This document shows, one piece after another, positions 1-10,366 of a DNA stretch of 54,307 nt (its first letter is position 1; each line of letters begins with the position of its first letter). Both the position numbers and the translations under genes were made by a program. The DNA comes from Entrophospora sp. SA101 (Eukaryota > Glomeromycota > Glomeromycetes > Entrophosporales > Entrophosporaceae). Location of the stretch: positions 16,769-71,075 of the forward strand of contig CAUDNR010004061.1 of NCBI GenBank assembly GCA_958430865.1. Direction: 5' to 3'. Under the pieces are notes generated by a model. That model saw only the letters and a list, made by a program, of their open reading frames with translations, was not told the DNA's origin and ran no database searches.

Positions 1-911
1 ATCCATCCATAAGGTTGATTTTATGTGGTAGTAATAGTTATTCCAAAACTCACTATGCTAGTTGAATTAAAAGATATGCTTATTAGTAAAGAATTATTTT
101 ATTTACTAAGGAATTATACATTTGAGATGTGGATCATAGAAGTTGACCTTGTTTCCATTGTCCATGCCTCACCAACCCAATGTTTTCTAAAAACCGAATG
201 GTGGCTTCTTGTTTATGTTTTATTGAAATTACAAGTTCAAAATAATTTGTTGTAACATGATTAAGAACTGAAGGTATAACTTTGAACAGACCATTCTTTT
301 CCGTTTTCTTAATAAACTATAGCTGAACTTTTGCGAGGTAATAAATTAAATCTCAAACAACGTGTGTACAAAGAATCACACTCCTTGTTTAGAAATGTCA
401 TGTGGTTTTACTAGTAGCAAATGAAAATTTCCTTCGATTTTAATAGTAAAAATTGAAATGTTTCACGAAAAAATTACATAGCTACAGCAGTAGACATGTC
501 GATCCCGTGAAATTACGGATGACTGATATTAATATTAATATGTGCTGTTTATTATTTAAAATTCCGTATTTTCCATACGGTTTATTCCGTATCTTTTCCG
601 TATTTTATTTTATAGGGCCATATTCAAACTTCAAATAAACAAATGTCTATAATTGGTTTATTTGAAAGATCTTGAAAAATATTGATCAGATGACATTGAA
701 CCAGAACAAAGATGACAATGATGAACAATACAAGATGATGACAATGCATAAATTCTCACAAAAATTGATCGACATGCACATTTACTAATTAAAAAGACTG
801 AAAAAAAGAAAGCTATGCATTGTTACCTTTCTCTGCCGATCTTATATAAAAAATTCCCTGGTTGATAACTACGAGTACCCAAAAAATTAGGAGTATCCGA
901 AATAATTACGA

Positions 912-949
<38 letters not shown>

Positions 950-1585
950 ATATCTTTGAATAAATTGATTTTCGAATATTCGTAAAAATTTGATTTTCGG
1001 TAGGAACACTAACAAGAAACAAGAAATCAATCAAAAAACGAGGCAGGCTTTCGAATAAACGTGATGCAATCTTGTTTGTGAATCTACACAAGGTCATGCA
1101 CATTAACAATAAATCACCTAAAAATGATTCAAAATGCATTCTTGATTCTCATTTCGTGCACTTTTAAGGTTTTGTGATTATCCAATCAGAGAACTATATA
1201 GACTTGTCGATGTTAACATGTGTCTTGATCAGAATATAGATTTGTAATACCAATACTGATATGTGTTTTATGCAGGTCGAGGAAAATTAAAGTAACTTAT
1301 TTTTTCTATGCATTAAATTGTTTGTGTAATCTTTAACAGCCCATCAACTTGACGATATCTATCTATCTAACTACTCATATATTTAGTTCAACGACTAATG
1401 AAACAATATGGGGGAGCTTTTCAAAATAAATTTTAAAAAAGCATTTCAGGAATTGTTTATTTTTTAAGAAAACCATGGCTATGTAGTACGAGTGCAACCA
1501 GTAATTAATTTTTACATAGAATGAAACCCAACAATAAATTTTGCTATTCTTTATTCCAATAAGTTTTGAAACATTGTCTTTATCA
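1..1585. other. AT-rich intergenic DNA, no gene supported
   Basis: No reading frame here has splice-linked partners or recognisable motifs. The stretch holds a (TA)n microsatellite at about 919-945 and a cluster of TTCCGTAT-like words around 560-605. A short open frame at 25-255 has no family resemblance I can name and may be chance or a relic. Confidence 0.6.
919..945. repeat. (TA)n microsatellite
   Basis: An uninterrupted run of alternating T and A of about 27 bases is visible directly. Confidence 0.9.
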
Positions 1586-2687
1586 TTATTATCAAAGGTT
1601 TTCTCAAACACAGATATTATTATTATTATTATTATTTCCCGTTACCCAATTAAACAATCTTTGAGATGACAAAAAAAAGTTAAATTCATTGTATGATACT
1701 TTATGGTTTTTATGTAATGTAGTACAATGTCCATTAAAAGTCGATTTTCCTTATTGTAGATTACAAATTTGTGTATATACATTCCTTATATGTAAAAAAC
1801 AAACCCAAAAAAGGTCCCAATGAAAAATGGCCTCAATTTTCGTTTCTTTGTAACCCTAGAGTTTAACAAGCATTATATATTAGAAAATTCTGCTATAAAA
1901 TCAAGACGTAAAATTTGAAATTCAAAAAACAAAAAAACAAAAACCAAAAATCAAAGAATTGACAATAAAAATACTGCTAACTACACCTTATAAAATTAAA
2001 TAGACACATTCTATTACAATTAACTGCACCTTATATATACTGCAATTAAATATAAATATACAATCAAAAAATACTACTACAATCAAAAACTGTCTCACTA
2101 AAACACACCGTCACAATAATGGGAAATTCAGAATCTTTATTATCAAAGGTTTTCTCAAACACAGATATTATTATTATTATTATTATTTCCCGTTACCCAA
2201 TTAAACAATCTTTGAGATGACAAAAAAAAGTTAAATTCATTGTATGATACTTTATGGTTTTTATGTAATGTAGTACAATGTCCATTAAAAGTCGATTTTC
2301 CTTATTGTAGATTACAAATTTGTGTATATACATTCCTTATATGTAAAAAACAAACCCAAAAAAGGTCCCAATGAAAAATGGCCTCAATTTTCGTTTCTTT
2401 GTAACCCTAGAGTTTAACAAGCATTATATATTAGAAAATTCTGCTATAAAATCAAGACGTAAAATTTGAAATTCAAAAAACAAAAAAACAAAAACCAAAA
2501 ATCAAAGAATTGACAATAAAAATACTGCTAACTACACCTTATAAAATTAAATAGACACATTCTATTACAATTAACTGCACCTTATATATACTGCAATTAA
2601 ATATAAATATACAATCAAAAAATACTACTACAATCAAAAACTGTCTCACTAAAACACACCGTCACAATAATGGGAAATTCAGAATCT
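1586..2687 (+). repeat. 551-bp exact tandem duplication covering a promoter and start codon
   Basis: Unit 1 is 1586-2136 and unit 2 is 2137-2687, offset exactly 551. Both contain an (ATT)n run, the sequence upstream of the gene at 2670, a TATATATA-containing stretch about 85 bases before the ATG, the ATG and the next five codons. The left border shows 8 bases of shared sequence (TTATTATC). I see no base difference between the units, so the duplication is recent or was copied by slippage or repair. Confidence 0.93.
2119..2220 (+). other. Orphan start codon opening a 33-codon ORF (duplicated first codons)
   Basis: The first tandem unit carries its own copy of the start codon and first six codons of the downstream gene (MGNSES). 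It then runs out of the gene into the second unit's upstream DNA, encoding an Ile run before a TGA at 2218-2220. If transcription starts in unit 1, this would act as an upstream ORF before the real start at 2670. Translation is inferred. Confidence 0.45.
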
Positions 2688-4193
2688 AGAAATAATAATT
2701 TGGACGCTTTCGAAAGTATTACTGCCGACAATAAAAATAATAAAAGCGTTATAGTTAGTTATGCAAAGTCAGTCGATGGAATTGTTCGTAATGAAATTTC
2801 TGAGAAATTTCACAAAGAAACAAAACACACAATGAATCCAATCGAATTCAACTCATTCCAATATAATACTTCAACTGACCTGTTGAAAATGAATTTGTCA
2901 ATTGCCGCATTGGCAAAACGCTATTGCAATATTGCTAAAGGCGTTGTACAATCACCTATTTGTGATAAATATACAGAGGTAGAAGAAGATGCTTCGGCAG
3001 TAAATTTCAATTATATTAGTAACTTTTTAGAATACGCTTATTATCGTTCGATTAACAACAGCATCAATGATAGAATTAAAAACAAGAAAAATGTGAAATT
3101 AATAGAAATTGATAGCGAGATTATTGATGCTTTGATTATGATGAAATATGAAATCGAATCATTGAAAGAATCCTCAACAACTCAAAAAGAGAAAAATGAC
3201 TTGGAAAAATTACACAAAATCCTAGATTGTTTCAATAATAATGAAAATACTGATTGGAAAAATATTTCAGAAAGTCTCCTTGGCTTTATTAATGAACAAG
3301 TAAAAAACTTCGATCACCTGACAGAAAAAAGCTTTGAAGCCTTTATGTCAGCGTTAAGTTTATACGTGTTTTCTTCTTTACGTGAAGGTGTCTTCTCCAA
3401 TGAAGATCTTGATCAAATCACCAAAGTTATTAATGGCGTTTGTAAGAATTTGCAAAAATGTTTCACAACTTTACATCTAGACAATTCGGAAGCATCTTTT
3501 AAACGTGATCAAGCACCATATTTTGGTATTGATAGACTACCAGGCGTTGGTCCCGTTGATATTTTTGCAGCTTTAATTCAAGGTTTAAAATCTGTCGTAA
3601 TTCAAAAACTAAAATGTGAAGAAACCAATTCTGTCATGTCGATTGACGCAACAACATCATCTTCTGGAAATGCAGGTGAAAATCATTGTATACTTAAAGG
3701 ATGCAATCAATTAAAATTGACAAAACCAGCATCATTTCAACATTTCGATAAAGAAAATAATGTTAGATTTGAAATAGAAGTTAAGATTCCCATAATTTAT
3801 CAATTAGATTCATCAGATCCACATCGTGCTTGGGATTATCTAAGTGAAATTTGGGAATTTAAACCACTCGAACACACGATTTATTTCTCGCCTTTGGTTT
3901 ATCGAATTGTTACTGAATTATCTGCTATTTATTCTGTTCTCGAGAATGTACATCAAGAAATAGCCAAAGAAACTTCTACTCAAGTATCATCATCAACCCA
4001 AACGAATGAGGGTGCAATTATAACTACTGTAACAACAGTAACAACTAAAATTATGATACCAAAACAATTTTTGTATAGCGATTATGCTAGATTCAAAAAA
4101 ACTTTTAGAAGAAGGCTTTATTATGTTGCACATGTAGATAGAATAAAAGATATCATATTAGAAGTTCAAGAACCTTGGGTCCAAGTTGTTTAA
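2670..4193 (+). CDS. Hypothetical 507-aa intronless protein with N-myristoylation-like start
   Basis: This is an uninterrupted 507-codon frame, unusual beside the many-exon genes in this window. The start is supported by the duplicated ATG context and by the N-terminus MGNSES, which fits the MGxxxS signature for N-myristoylation (Gly2, Ser6); membrane attachment is inferred from that. The protein is mostly helical in character and lysine/glutamate-rich in its first 240 residues. It has a PYFGIDRLPGVGPVDIF stretch near residues 286-302, a Ser/Thr-rich linker near 430-455 and a basic segment near 478-484. I see no transmembrane segment and no catalytic motif. I do not recognise the family; a lineage-specific protein is possible. 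A TATATATA stretch lies about 85 bases upstream in each tandem unit, so the gene may have two promoters. Confidence 0.8.
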   Translation: MGNSESRNNNLDAFESITADNKNNKSVIVSYAKSVDGIVRNEISEKFHKETKHTMNPIEFNSFQYNTSTDLLKMNLSIAALAKRYCNIAKGVVQSPICDKYTEVEEDASAVNFNYISNFLEYAYYRSINNSINDRIKNKKNVKLIEIDSEIIDALIMMKYEIESLKESSTTQKEKNDLEKLHKILDCFNNNENTDWKNISESLLGFINEQVKNFDHLTEKSFEAFMSALSLYVFSSLREGVFSNEDLDQITKVINGVCKNLQKCFTTLHLDNSEASFKRDQAPYFGIDRLPGVGPVDIFAALIQGLKSVVIQKLKCEETNSVMSIDATTSSSGNAGENHCILKGCNQLKLTKPASFQHFDKENNVRFEIEVKIPIIYQLDSSDPHRAWDYLSEIWEFKPLEHTIYFSPLVYRIVTELSAIYSVLENVHQEIAKETSTQVSSSTQTNEGAIITTVTTVTTKIMIPKQFLYSDYARFKKTFRRRLYYVAHVDRIKDIILEVQEPWVQVV

Positions 4194-4578
4194 TATTTAT
4201 TTTTAAAAAATTAGATTGACAAAAAAAAACATTTTATAATATTATTATTATTATTAATAATAACTGTATATTTTTATTTTTCTGCAAACATATATTTTAT
4301 TATATTATAAAAACAAAGCATTTTTTTTATTTATTTGTCCAAATTAAATTAATTTAACGTCTTAAATATTATCTCTCTCGTTCTCTTGCTCTCATTTACA
4401 ATCTTCTCATACCAAACGCTCTCTTTATCTTGTCAAGTTATTATTTATCATCGTAGCTTTACCGTCATTAACTTAATCGTCGTTATCTGTATTAGAAGGA
4501 ATGTTTGGGTGTCCTACATTATTATTATATGATTTTACATAGTCGATCACAATTTTTTGTCGATCTTTTTTCAATATA
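4194..4578. other. AT-rich intergenic DNA
   Basis: This is the 3' flank of the 507-aa gene, with A/T runs and an (ATT)n stretch. Nothing else is recognised up to the MITE at 4579. Confidence 0.6.
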
Positions 4579-4731
4579 CAGTGAACCCTCCCTAAGTACA
4601 CCCTCCATAAATGCACGGCCCATCTCATCCCCAAGCTTATAGAGAGCTTATAAAATCACCCTCCATAAATGCACGCTCACAAGAAATAGCACTATGTTCC
4701 CGAGGGGGGTGCACTTATAGAGGGTTCACTG
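4579..4731. mobile_element. pogo/Tigger-like MITE, copy A, with TA target duplication
   Basis: The 153-bp element begins CAGTGAACCCTCCCTAAGT and ends with the inverted form ACTTATAGAGGGTTCACTG, flanked on both sides by TA. The motif CCCTCCATAAATGCAC occurs twice inside. The CAGTG terminus and TA duplication are typical of the pogo/Tigger branch of Tc1-mariner; there is no coding capacity. It marks the left border of the 22-kb duplication: the left flank differs from that of its partner at 32322, the right flank is the same. Confidence 0.88.
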
Positions 4732-4938
4732 TAGTTGAGAAATTCATCAAAGTTCTTTCTACCGATTTTTGAGCATGTAATAGGTCTTATTAGATTCTGA
4801 TATATTTTATCAATCTTTGTGATGGCTTCGGAGAGGAAAGAAGTTTAGTTGACTAGAGGAGCAGAAAGTATTAAAATGTTAGTTATAAAAAGGAAAACAA
4901 TGTATGTTTGATGGAACAATCATCAATAACTAATTTCA

Positions 4939-5388
4939 TTACAACCCACTACTGATAGTAGGTACTTCAATATGATTATCCGGAATGTCAACAAAGGTAT
5001 CATCAATTTTTTTCATAGGAGATAGTTTTTTAACACATATTTTCTCATTGTTTTTAAGTATATGTTTATCTCTTCTGTATTTTCATCATATGGAACATTT
5101 ATTTTCCACAGTGTGATATCTTTGGCTTTTATGTCATCAGAAATGTTAACTTTTTTTTCAATGACTTCTTTTAAATGTCCAATGGACATTATTAGTGTCA
5201 ATATCAATTGGGAAGACAGATGTGAGAGGATCTCCATATATAAGACACCAAAGCGTCTTAATCTCTTGACTTTTTTTATATTCTTTCTTTCTTCTGCGGC
5301 CTTCCTTTTTGGGTGGAGCTCTAATGGTTATTGAAGCACAAGTTAATGAAATAAACACGAAAAAGCAGTATACTATAATGCAAGTCAC
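4939..5388 (-). pseudogene. Crinkler (CRN) N-terminal domain relic with frameshifts
   Basis: On the minus strand, KTLWCLIYGDPLTSVFPIDI reads like the ubiquitin-like N-terminal domain of Crinkler effectors. It continues, after a shift of one base near 5190, as IGHLKEVIEKKVNISDDIKA followed by DITLWKINVPYD. After a second shift near 5040 it continues as KKLSPMKKIDDTF to a TAA at 4939-4941. The LWK-(V/I)-(D/N)-(V/I)-P block and the KLSPM block are characteristic of this domain. The first frame extends upstream to an ATG at 5388 whose first residues are hydrophobic (MTCIIVYCFFVFISLTC), like a signal peptide, followed by a Lys/Arg-rich stretch. No C-terminal effector domain follows. Both genomic copies share the same breaks, so decay preceded the duplication. 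Confidence 0.75.
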
Positions 5389-5626
5389 TTAGTCGCTGAA
5401 CTTTTTGTACCATGATGCCAATTTTTCAAAATAGCTAGAGTGACGAGTGGTGGCGATAACTGCCACCAACATTCTTACGATAAACAATACTTATCCATAC
5501 GAATCCTTTGTTTCTTTTTGTGGTTTTCGTTTTAATTTCTCTTTAGGCATTTTTTTAATTTTTAAATTTAATTAAATAAATATAAATGAAAAAGAAAATT
5601 TGTTATTTGATCGACAAAAACGCGTA

Positions 5627-6262
5627 CAGTCAACGAATCTATGGGATGGTCATTAAAACAAAATTTTAACTATTTCATTAATGATCGACGCGTGTGGTGA
5701 AAAAAAATAATGATTTTTAACATTATATAATGTTACTTTTCTCTTTAATGATTTAAAAGCTTTTAATTCATTATAATCTATTTCTAAATTGTTGTTCAAG
5801 AAAATCATAAGCAGTTTCAAAAGCATTGGCTGCATCCTTTATTGTAATATTGGAAATATTTGTATCATGTTCAACTTGTGTAAGATAATTAATAATCTCT
5901 TCCTCAGTTACCATTTCACTATTAGTTAACTTATCATCAATCGATATATATTCCTTTGCAGTCAATGGTGAACTGAAAGAAAAATTTATTTGTTAAATTT
6001 TCAAGATCACTTTCTAAATTTAGTCACATCCTCAATCTCTACTCTACATTGTCTGACAATGGAAGAATACCAGTCTTCTCATTATTTAGTAAAGTGAATT
6101 TTATTTTGTTTGATTAATTAGTATTTAATGATGCGATTAAAATTTTTAGATAAGTATTATTATTATTATTTAGTAAATTGGTTTTTTTAATAATAATGCG
6201 GATTTTTTATTAATAAAAAAAAGGGGATCCAGACCAAACTTCGTTGAAACGAGGTTTGACTG
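5627..6262 (-). mobile_element. Internally deleted pogo/Tigger element with transposase C-terminus
   Basis: The right end reads, on the minus strand, CAGTCAAACCTCGTTTCAAC, a typical pogo/Tigger terminus; a weaker matching left end CAGTCAACGAATC starts at 5627. Both are flanked by TA, giving a 636-bp element. Inside, on the minus strand, 5771-5965 encodes TAKEYISIDDKL..EMVTEEEII, the acidic tail typical of Tigger/jerky-type transposases, preceded by a splice-acceptor-like TTTCTTTCAG. The catalytic DDE domain is missing. The exact left end is less certain than the right. Confidence 0.72.
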
Positions 6263-6483
6263 TACACTAATTATTTATGTATGGACCCCTGTTTTTGTTG
6301 TTGATGCGATTGTAGGGACGATGAATTTCTGCGACGAAAAAAATCAAAAATCTGCTTGCTTCTGCGGCGTTTAAAAACATTATTTCTGTAAAGTTTTGCC
6401 TATTTTATTTGCAATTCTGCTTAATTCTCATTTTATTTAATTAAAAAAATAAACCCCCCCCCAATTAATAAACTAGAGTTATT

Positions 6484-7027
6484 ATACATCATATTTAAAG
6501 TTCTTAAAGAAGTTTCTGAAAGATTTTGTCTATTGCTATCTAAAATATTGTTATATATTGAGAAACTAGATATGGCAACCATATGCATTCCAGAGCAATT
6601 TCAGAAAGAATTGGCAATTGATCTTGAATATTTATCCAATATTCATTTAAATCTATTTCAATTAAATCATCTATTTGCATTCCACAATAAATTGCCCATT
6701 CATTTAATAATCCATTAGAAGGATTTCCTAATTCTTTGATTGATCTATATATTATTTTAAAATTAGACAGCAAATTATTTCTCTACTGATTTTCTTTTCT
6801 TTCTGGTTTATTATTTTTCTTTCTTTTTGGTAAATTTCATAGGTAATCCTTTCTTTGTCTAAATATGTTTGCAAGGATTTAGTATCTGCTAATTTAAAAA
6901 TATAAGGTGCAATTTTTTCACCTTGTTCCTTCTTCAAAATACTTCTAATGGTGCTGTAATTTTTGGGTTCCATAGTAGATCTGATGTAAATCAGCTTCAT
7001 ATTAATTAATAATTTTTGCCTAGACAA
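6484..7027 (-). pseudogene. hAT-family transposase C-terminal relic
   Basis: The minus-strand frame at 6540-6773 contains YWINIQDQLPILSEIALECI followed by WLP, and beyond its stop the sequence resumes as NILDSNRQNLSETSLRTLNM. This order matches the hATC dimerisation region of hAT transposases, with the central VxxERSFS block lost. The neighbouring frame at 6752-7027 may be an upstream part in another frame, but I cannot assign it. The relic is broken identically in both genomic copies. Confidence 0.65.
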
Positions 7028-7088
7028 ATATCATGATCACATTACATTAGTAATGCAATTGAATACAATTATGATGTTAAAAACAATA

Positions 7089-7160
7089 TTGATTCCTGAA
7101 ATTCTTTGGTAATTCCAATGTTCACTTTGTCTGGTTTTGTTGCAGCATGCCTCATATGGA
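7089..7160 (-). repeat. Dispersed repeat, GGCATGCTGCAACAAAACC family
   Basis: On the minus strand this reads GGCATGCTGCAACAAAACC, continues through CAGACAAAGTGAACATTGG and ends near AATTTCAGG. The same block recurs on the plus strand at about 18893-18930 and 32089-32152, plus the copy-B partners. See the finding on this repeat family. Confidence 0.7.
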
Positions 7161-7431
7161 ATAAATGAACATTGTATCACATAAAGATTTCAGGGATTAA
7201 AACTAATGATTGATACTCCACTGCTTTAGCATAATCATTATTTGTTGTTTCCCTTTATAATGTTAATATCAAGCTTTGCAATCCATTACAATTTATAACT
7301 TCTAATCTTTTATGTTCTTCTAAAGCTTGCTTTGGAGATCTCCAATTCGGAATAATCAAAATTTATAATATGTAATTTATCCTGCAACATATACTTGGCC
7401 TTCTGCAAACATGTTTCATCAGCATTTAATG

Positions 7432-7635
7432 TTATATGTGGTTATACATGGATGGTAATTGTTTTGCCAAAAACGTAATATACTGCAACGCACAAACGGG
7501 ATACTCTAAATCGGAATCGGACCCTTTCGAAATTATTTTTTCTTGTGCAACATTATTACGATTATATACAATAAAATTTGGAGTTTGACCCCCTGAATAA
7601 GATGATCCGATAATTTTAAAAAGTTGATCGATCAT
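7432..7635 (-). CDS. Hypothetical 67-aa ORF divergent from VMA11 (copy A)
   Basis: This minus-strand frame starts with an ATG 52 bases upstream of the VMA11 ATG, a head-to-head arrangement that would share one promoter. I do not recognise the product. DNA further downstream on the minus strand has short open stretches (for example around 7330-7420) in other frames. It may therefore be the first exon of a decayed or spliced gene rather than a complete small protein. In copy B, 48 codons of it are exactly duplicated in frame. Confidence 0.35.
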   Translation of the reverse strand: MIDQLFKIIGSSYSGGQTPNFIVYNRNNVAQEKIISKGSDSDLEYPVCALQYITFLAKQLPSMYNHI

Positions 7636-7687
7636 ATTTTTGGTTTGTTTGTTCCAAAAAATAAATTTTAATTTATTGACATTAATA

Positions 7688-8763
7688 ATGGAGAATACAA
7701 TCCGACCAATTGACTATTGTCCAATTTATTCATCATTTTTTGGTTTTGCAGGAATTGCTTCAGCCGTAAGTTGTTTCAGTTTTAAAAATGAATTTAAATC
7801 AAAAAAAGAAAGAGCAATTAACCAACTTATTTTGATATAAATTGTTGCTTTAGATGATCTTTAGTTGTGAGTATATAGTTTTTGCTTTTATAAAATAAAC
7901 CATTACATTTATTTGTTAATTAATATTAAATTAAAATAAATAACTTCGCCATTTACATGTATAAAGCAATGGGTGCAGCTTATGGCACTGCAAAATCTGG
8001 AATCGGTATTGCAGGAGCAGCAACTTTTAAACCAGAACTTATTATGAAGGTATATATATATTTTTTAAGTATATTAAATATTAATATAATTGTCAAATGA
8101 ATTATGATAACTTACAAGTTTTTTTTTCTAGACACTTTTACCAGTAATTATGTCAGGTATCCTTGCAGTTTATGGTCTTGTTATGGCAGTCTTAATAACT
8201 GGATCTTGTAAGTTGTTAATTTAATTAATTAATAAATTACAACAGCAACAACAAGAAAATAATATTATATAATTCGTATATATTTATATATTTTTATTTA
8301 TTTATTTATTTATTTTAGTATCTCCCACTGAAGATTACTCTTTATTTTCGTAAGTAGTTAAACATTACTTATGTTGATAGTAATGGTAATATTATAGTAA
8401 TAATAATAGTCTCAATCTCAATCTTAATAATTTATAGTGGATTCATTCAGCTAGGATCTGGGTTGGCAGTAGGACTTACTGGATTAGCTGCAGGCTATTC
8501 AATAGGTGATGTTGGAGATGCTGTAAGTATTAAAAAAATGACAATGTCTGTTAATTAATTATATTTATAATGTAACATAATTCATTTATATATTTATGTA
8601 TTTATATTCTTATTTCTAAAAGTGTGTAAGAGCACATGCACAACAACAAAAATTATTTGTAGGAATGATTTTAATATTAATTTTTGCTGAAGTACTGGGT
8701 CTTTATGGTTTAATTGTTGGTCTAATTTTAAATACTAAAGCAGATAATGATGTTTGTTCTTAA
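7688..8763 (+). CDS. VMA11: V-type H+-ATPase 16-kDa proteolipid subunit, c'/VMA11-like (copy A)
   Basis: This is the proteolipid of the membrane V0 rotor that carries protons into the vacuole. Exons: 7688-7765, 7854-7866, 7967-8049, 8132-8207, 8319-8349, 8438-8522, 8623-8763; all introns are GT-AG and the joined product is 168 aa, the normal length. Recognisable blocks are [59 protein letters not shown] and [19 protein letters not shown]. The last contains the proton-binding glutamate of the fourth membrane helix (residue 145 in this model). FKPELIMK and SPTEDY favour the fungal c' subunit (VMA11) over c (VMA3), though the C-terminal half is c-like. Exon 2 is only 13 nt and supplies the residues between ASA and MGAAYG. 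The gene diverges from the ORF at 7432-7635. Confidence 0.93.
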
Positions 8764-10366
8764 TATATCATTTATTTATTTATTTATATTATATTTACTA
8801 TTATTTATACTGTTATTACAAAAATATACAATGATGATTGATAAGAGAATTTAAGATTATCAATTCTAATTTAGATTCAATATCTTTAATGATTTAGAAA
8901 ATAATAGTGATAATATTATGATACTTTTAATCTATGTACGTATGTGAACGTGCATTACGAATTAGAATTGAATTTCGGTAATAAATTCTCTATATAATAT
9001 TTTTTTATCAAGGCAGGAGAATCACATGGTAAATTATATGGCCCAAAATTTCTACTCTTTAAATGAGAATAGTGAGAAATGACTCTCACTAGAAATTTTT
9101 AATATGAAGCGAGTTGGAGGCCTGCATCGGGTTGAGAGGGTTTGGTCTTAACGTCAAATAACTACGGGTCGGGTTCAGGTTGTAATTATGACCTGAATTT
9201 TGACTGAATTTGACCTGATATCTAATAATTGGCAAAAAAAATAATAATAAAATATACGAGTCATTCCTACACCTCCATGCAAGAATGTCATTTTCATATA
9301 AAAGTCATGTGAGAATCATTATCATGTGATTTTATAATACTGGACGATCTTTTTGGCACATAGTTCTTTTTTTTTGAGAAGCACTTAAAGAGGTTCTTTT
9401 TGTTGAATAATGATGCAGAGTTTTAAAACTACAATTTTAGTAGTCATTCAAAAACATCTAAAAAGATTAAAGATTATCTATTCATTGTCTAACTTTGATC
9501 AGAATGACTTTGATTGGTTCTCTTATTATACCAATAATAATAACGGGACGCCATCATGGAATGGAATTCTATGACAATAATAATAATAACAAGTCTTTTT
9601 CTAACTTTCCCATTTTGGTAAATAGTGTCATTATTTATATGCAATTCATTCCCGTGAATATCAATTTACTCACTTTATAACGATATAAGCGCACACTTTT
9701 TCGAATCAGTAACTCATTTTATGTTTAAATAACCAATATTATCCTTGTATTAACATCGTTTAATAAAAAAAAATTTTTTACAGGTTGAGATTTTTATAAA
9801 TTTTTTAATGGCAGGTTGGATTAAGGTTGCAAATTATAAATTTATACAGATTGGGTATTTATGGTGACTCGTGCAGTTCTCTAAAACGAGGTACTTCTAA
9901 AGTAAATTTTAATTATTTTTTTTTTCATGAAGAAGTAATTTTCATATTAACATTTTAAATGATTCTAGAAAGTTCTAAGACTTATAAAAATAAGCGTATC
10001 TAAATTTTATTATGTATAACAAGCCAGAACGGAAAAGCTAAAACTTTGGATTTATTGTACTTTTGGATTTGGAGCGATGAAAATAATAAAATTAATTTTT
10101 TTCTTCTTTTTCTTTTCTTTTTAGTGTAACTATCTAAATAGTTTATTAAAAGTTTAGTTGAGATGATAAAAATAGATATATAAAGAATGAAGCAATAAAA
10201 TAATTGGATTCGTTGATTAATTGATTAAGCTCTATTTTAAAAAAAAAGAAATTTTAAAAATCCTTTTTTTGTTGTTATTAGTGATTATATATAAGTTTAG
10301 TCGGTATTTTTAGTAAAGTTAATTAACCCTTCAATTGGTTTTGTGGAAAGATACAAACTTTTTATC
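8764..10366. other. Intergenic DNA with repeat debris
   Basis: No gene is supported. The stretch holds GGGTCGGGTTCAGG-type words near 9165-9180, a sequence near 9875 (CAGTTCTCTAAAACGAGGTA) that resembles a decayed Tc1-mariner terminus, and long T/A runs. The open frame at 9495-9680 has no protein-like character. Confidence 0.5.

Noticed and set aside
1375..1611. 78-codon minus-strand ORF
   Set aside because: Composition is that of random AT-rich DNA; no conserved block.
5062..5334. Plus-strand 90-codon ORF
   Set aside because: It is antisense to the CRN relic, which has clear family similarity on the minus strand.
5501..5550. Minus-strand start MPKEKLKRKPQKETKDS resembling the first residues of Nhp6-like HMG-box proteins
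   Set aside because: Only 17 codons before a stop or donor-like GTATGG, and no HMG-box exon follows toward the CRN relic. Too short to call.
9495..9680. 61-codon plus-strand ORF with an Asn run
   Set aside because: Asn run from (AAT)n DNA and hydrophobic filler; no splice context or family similarity.
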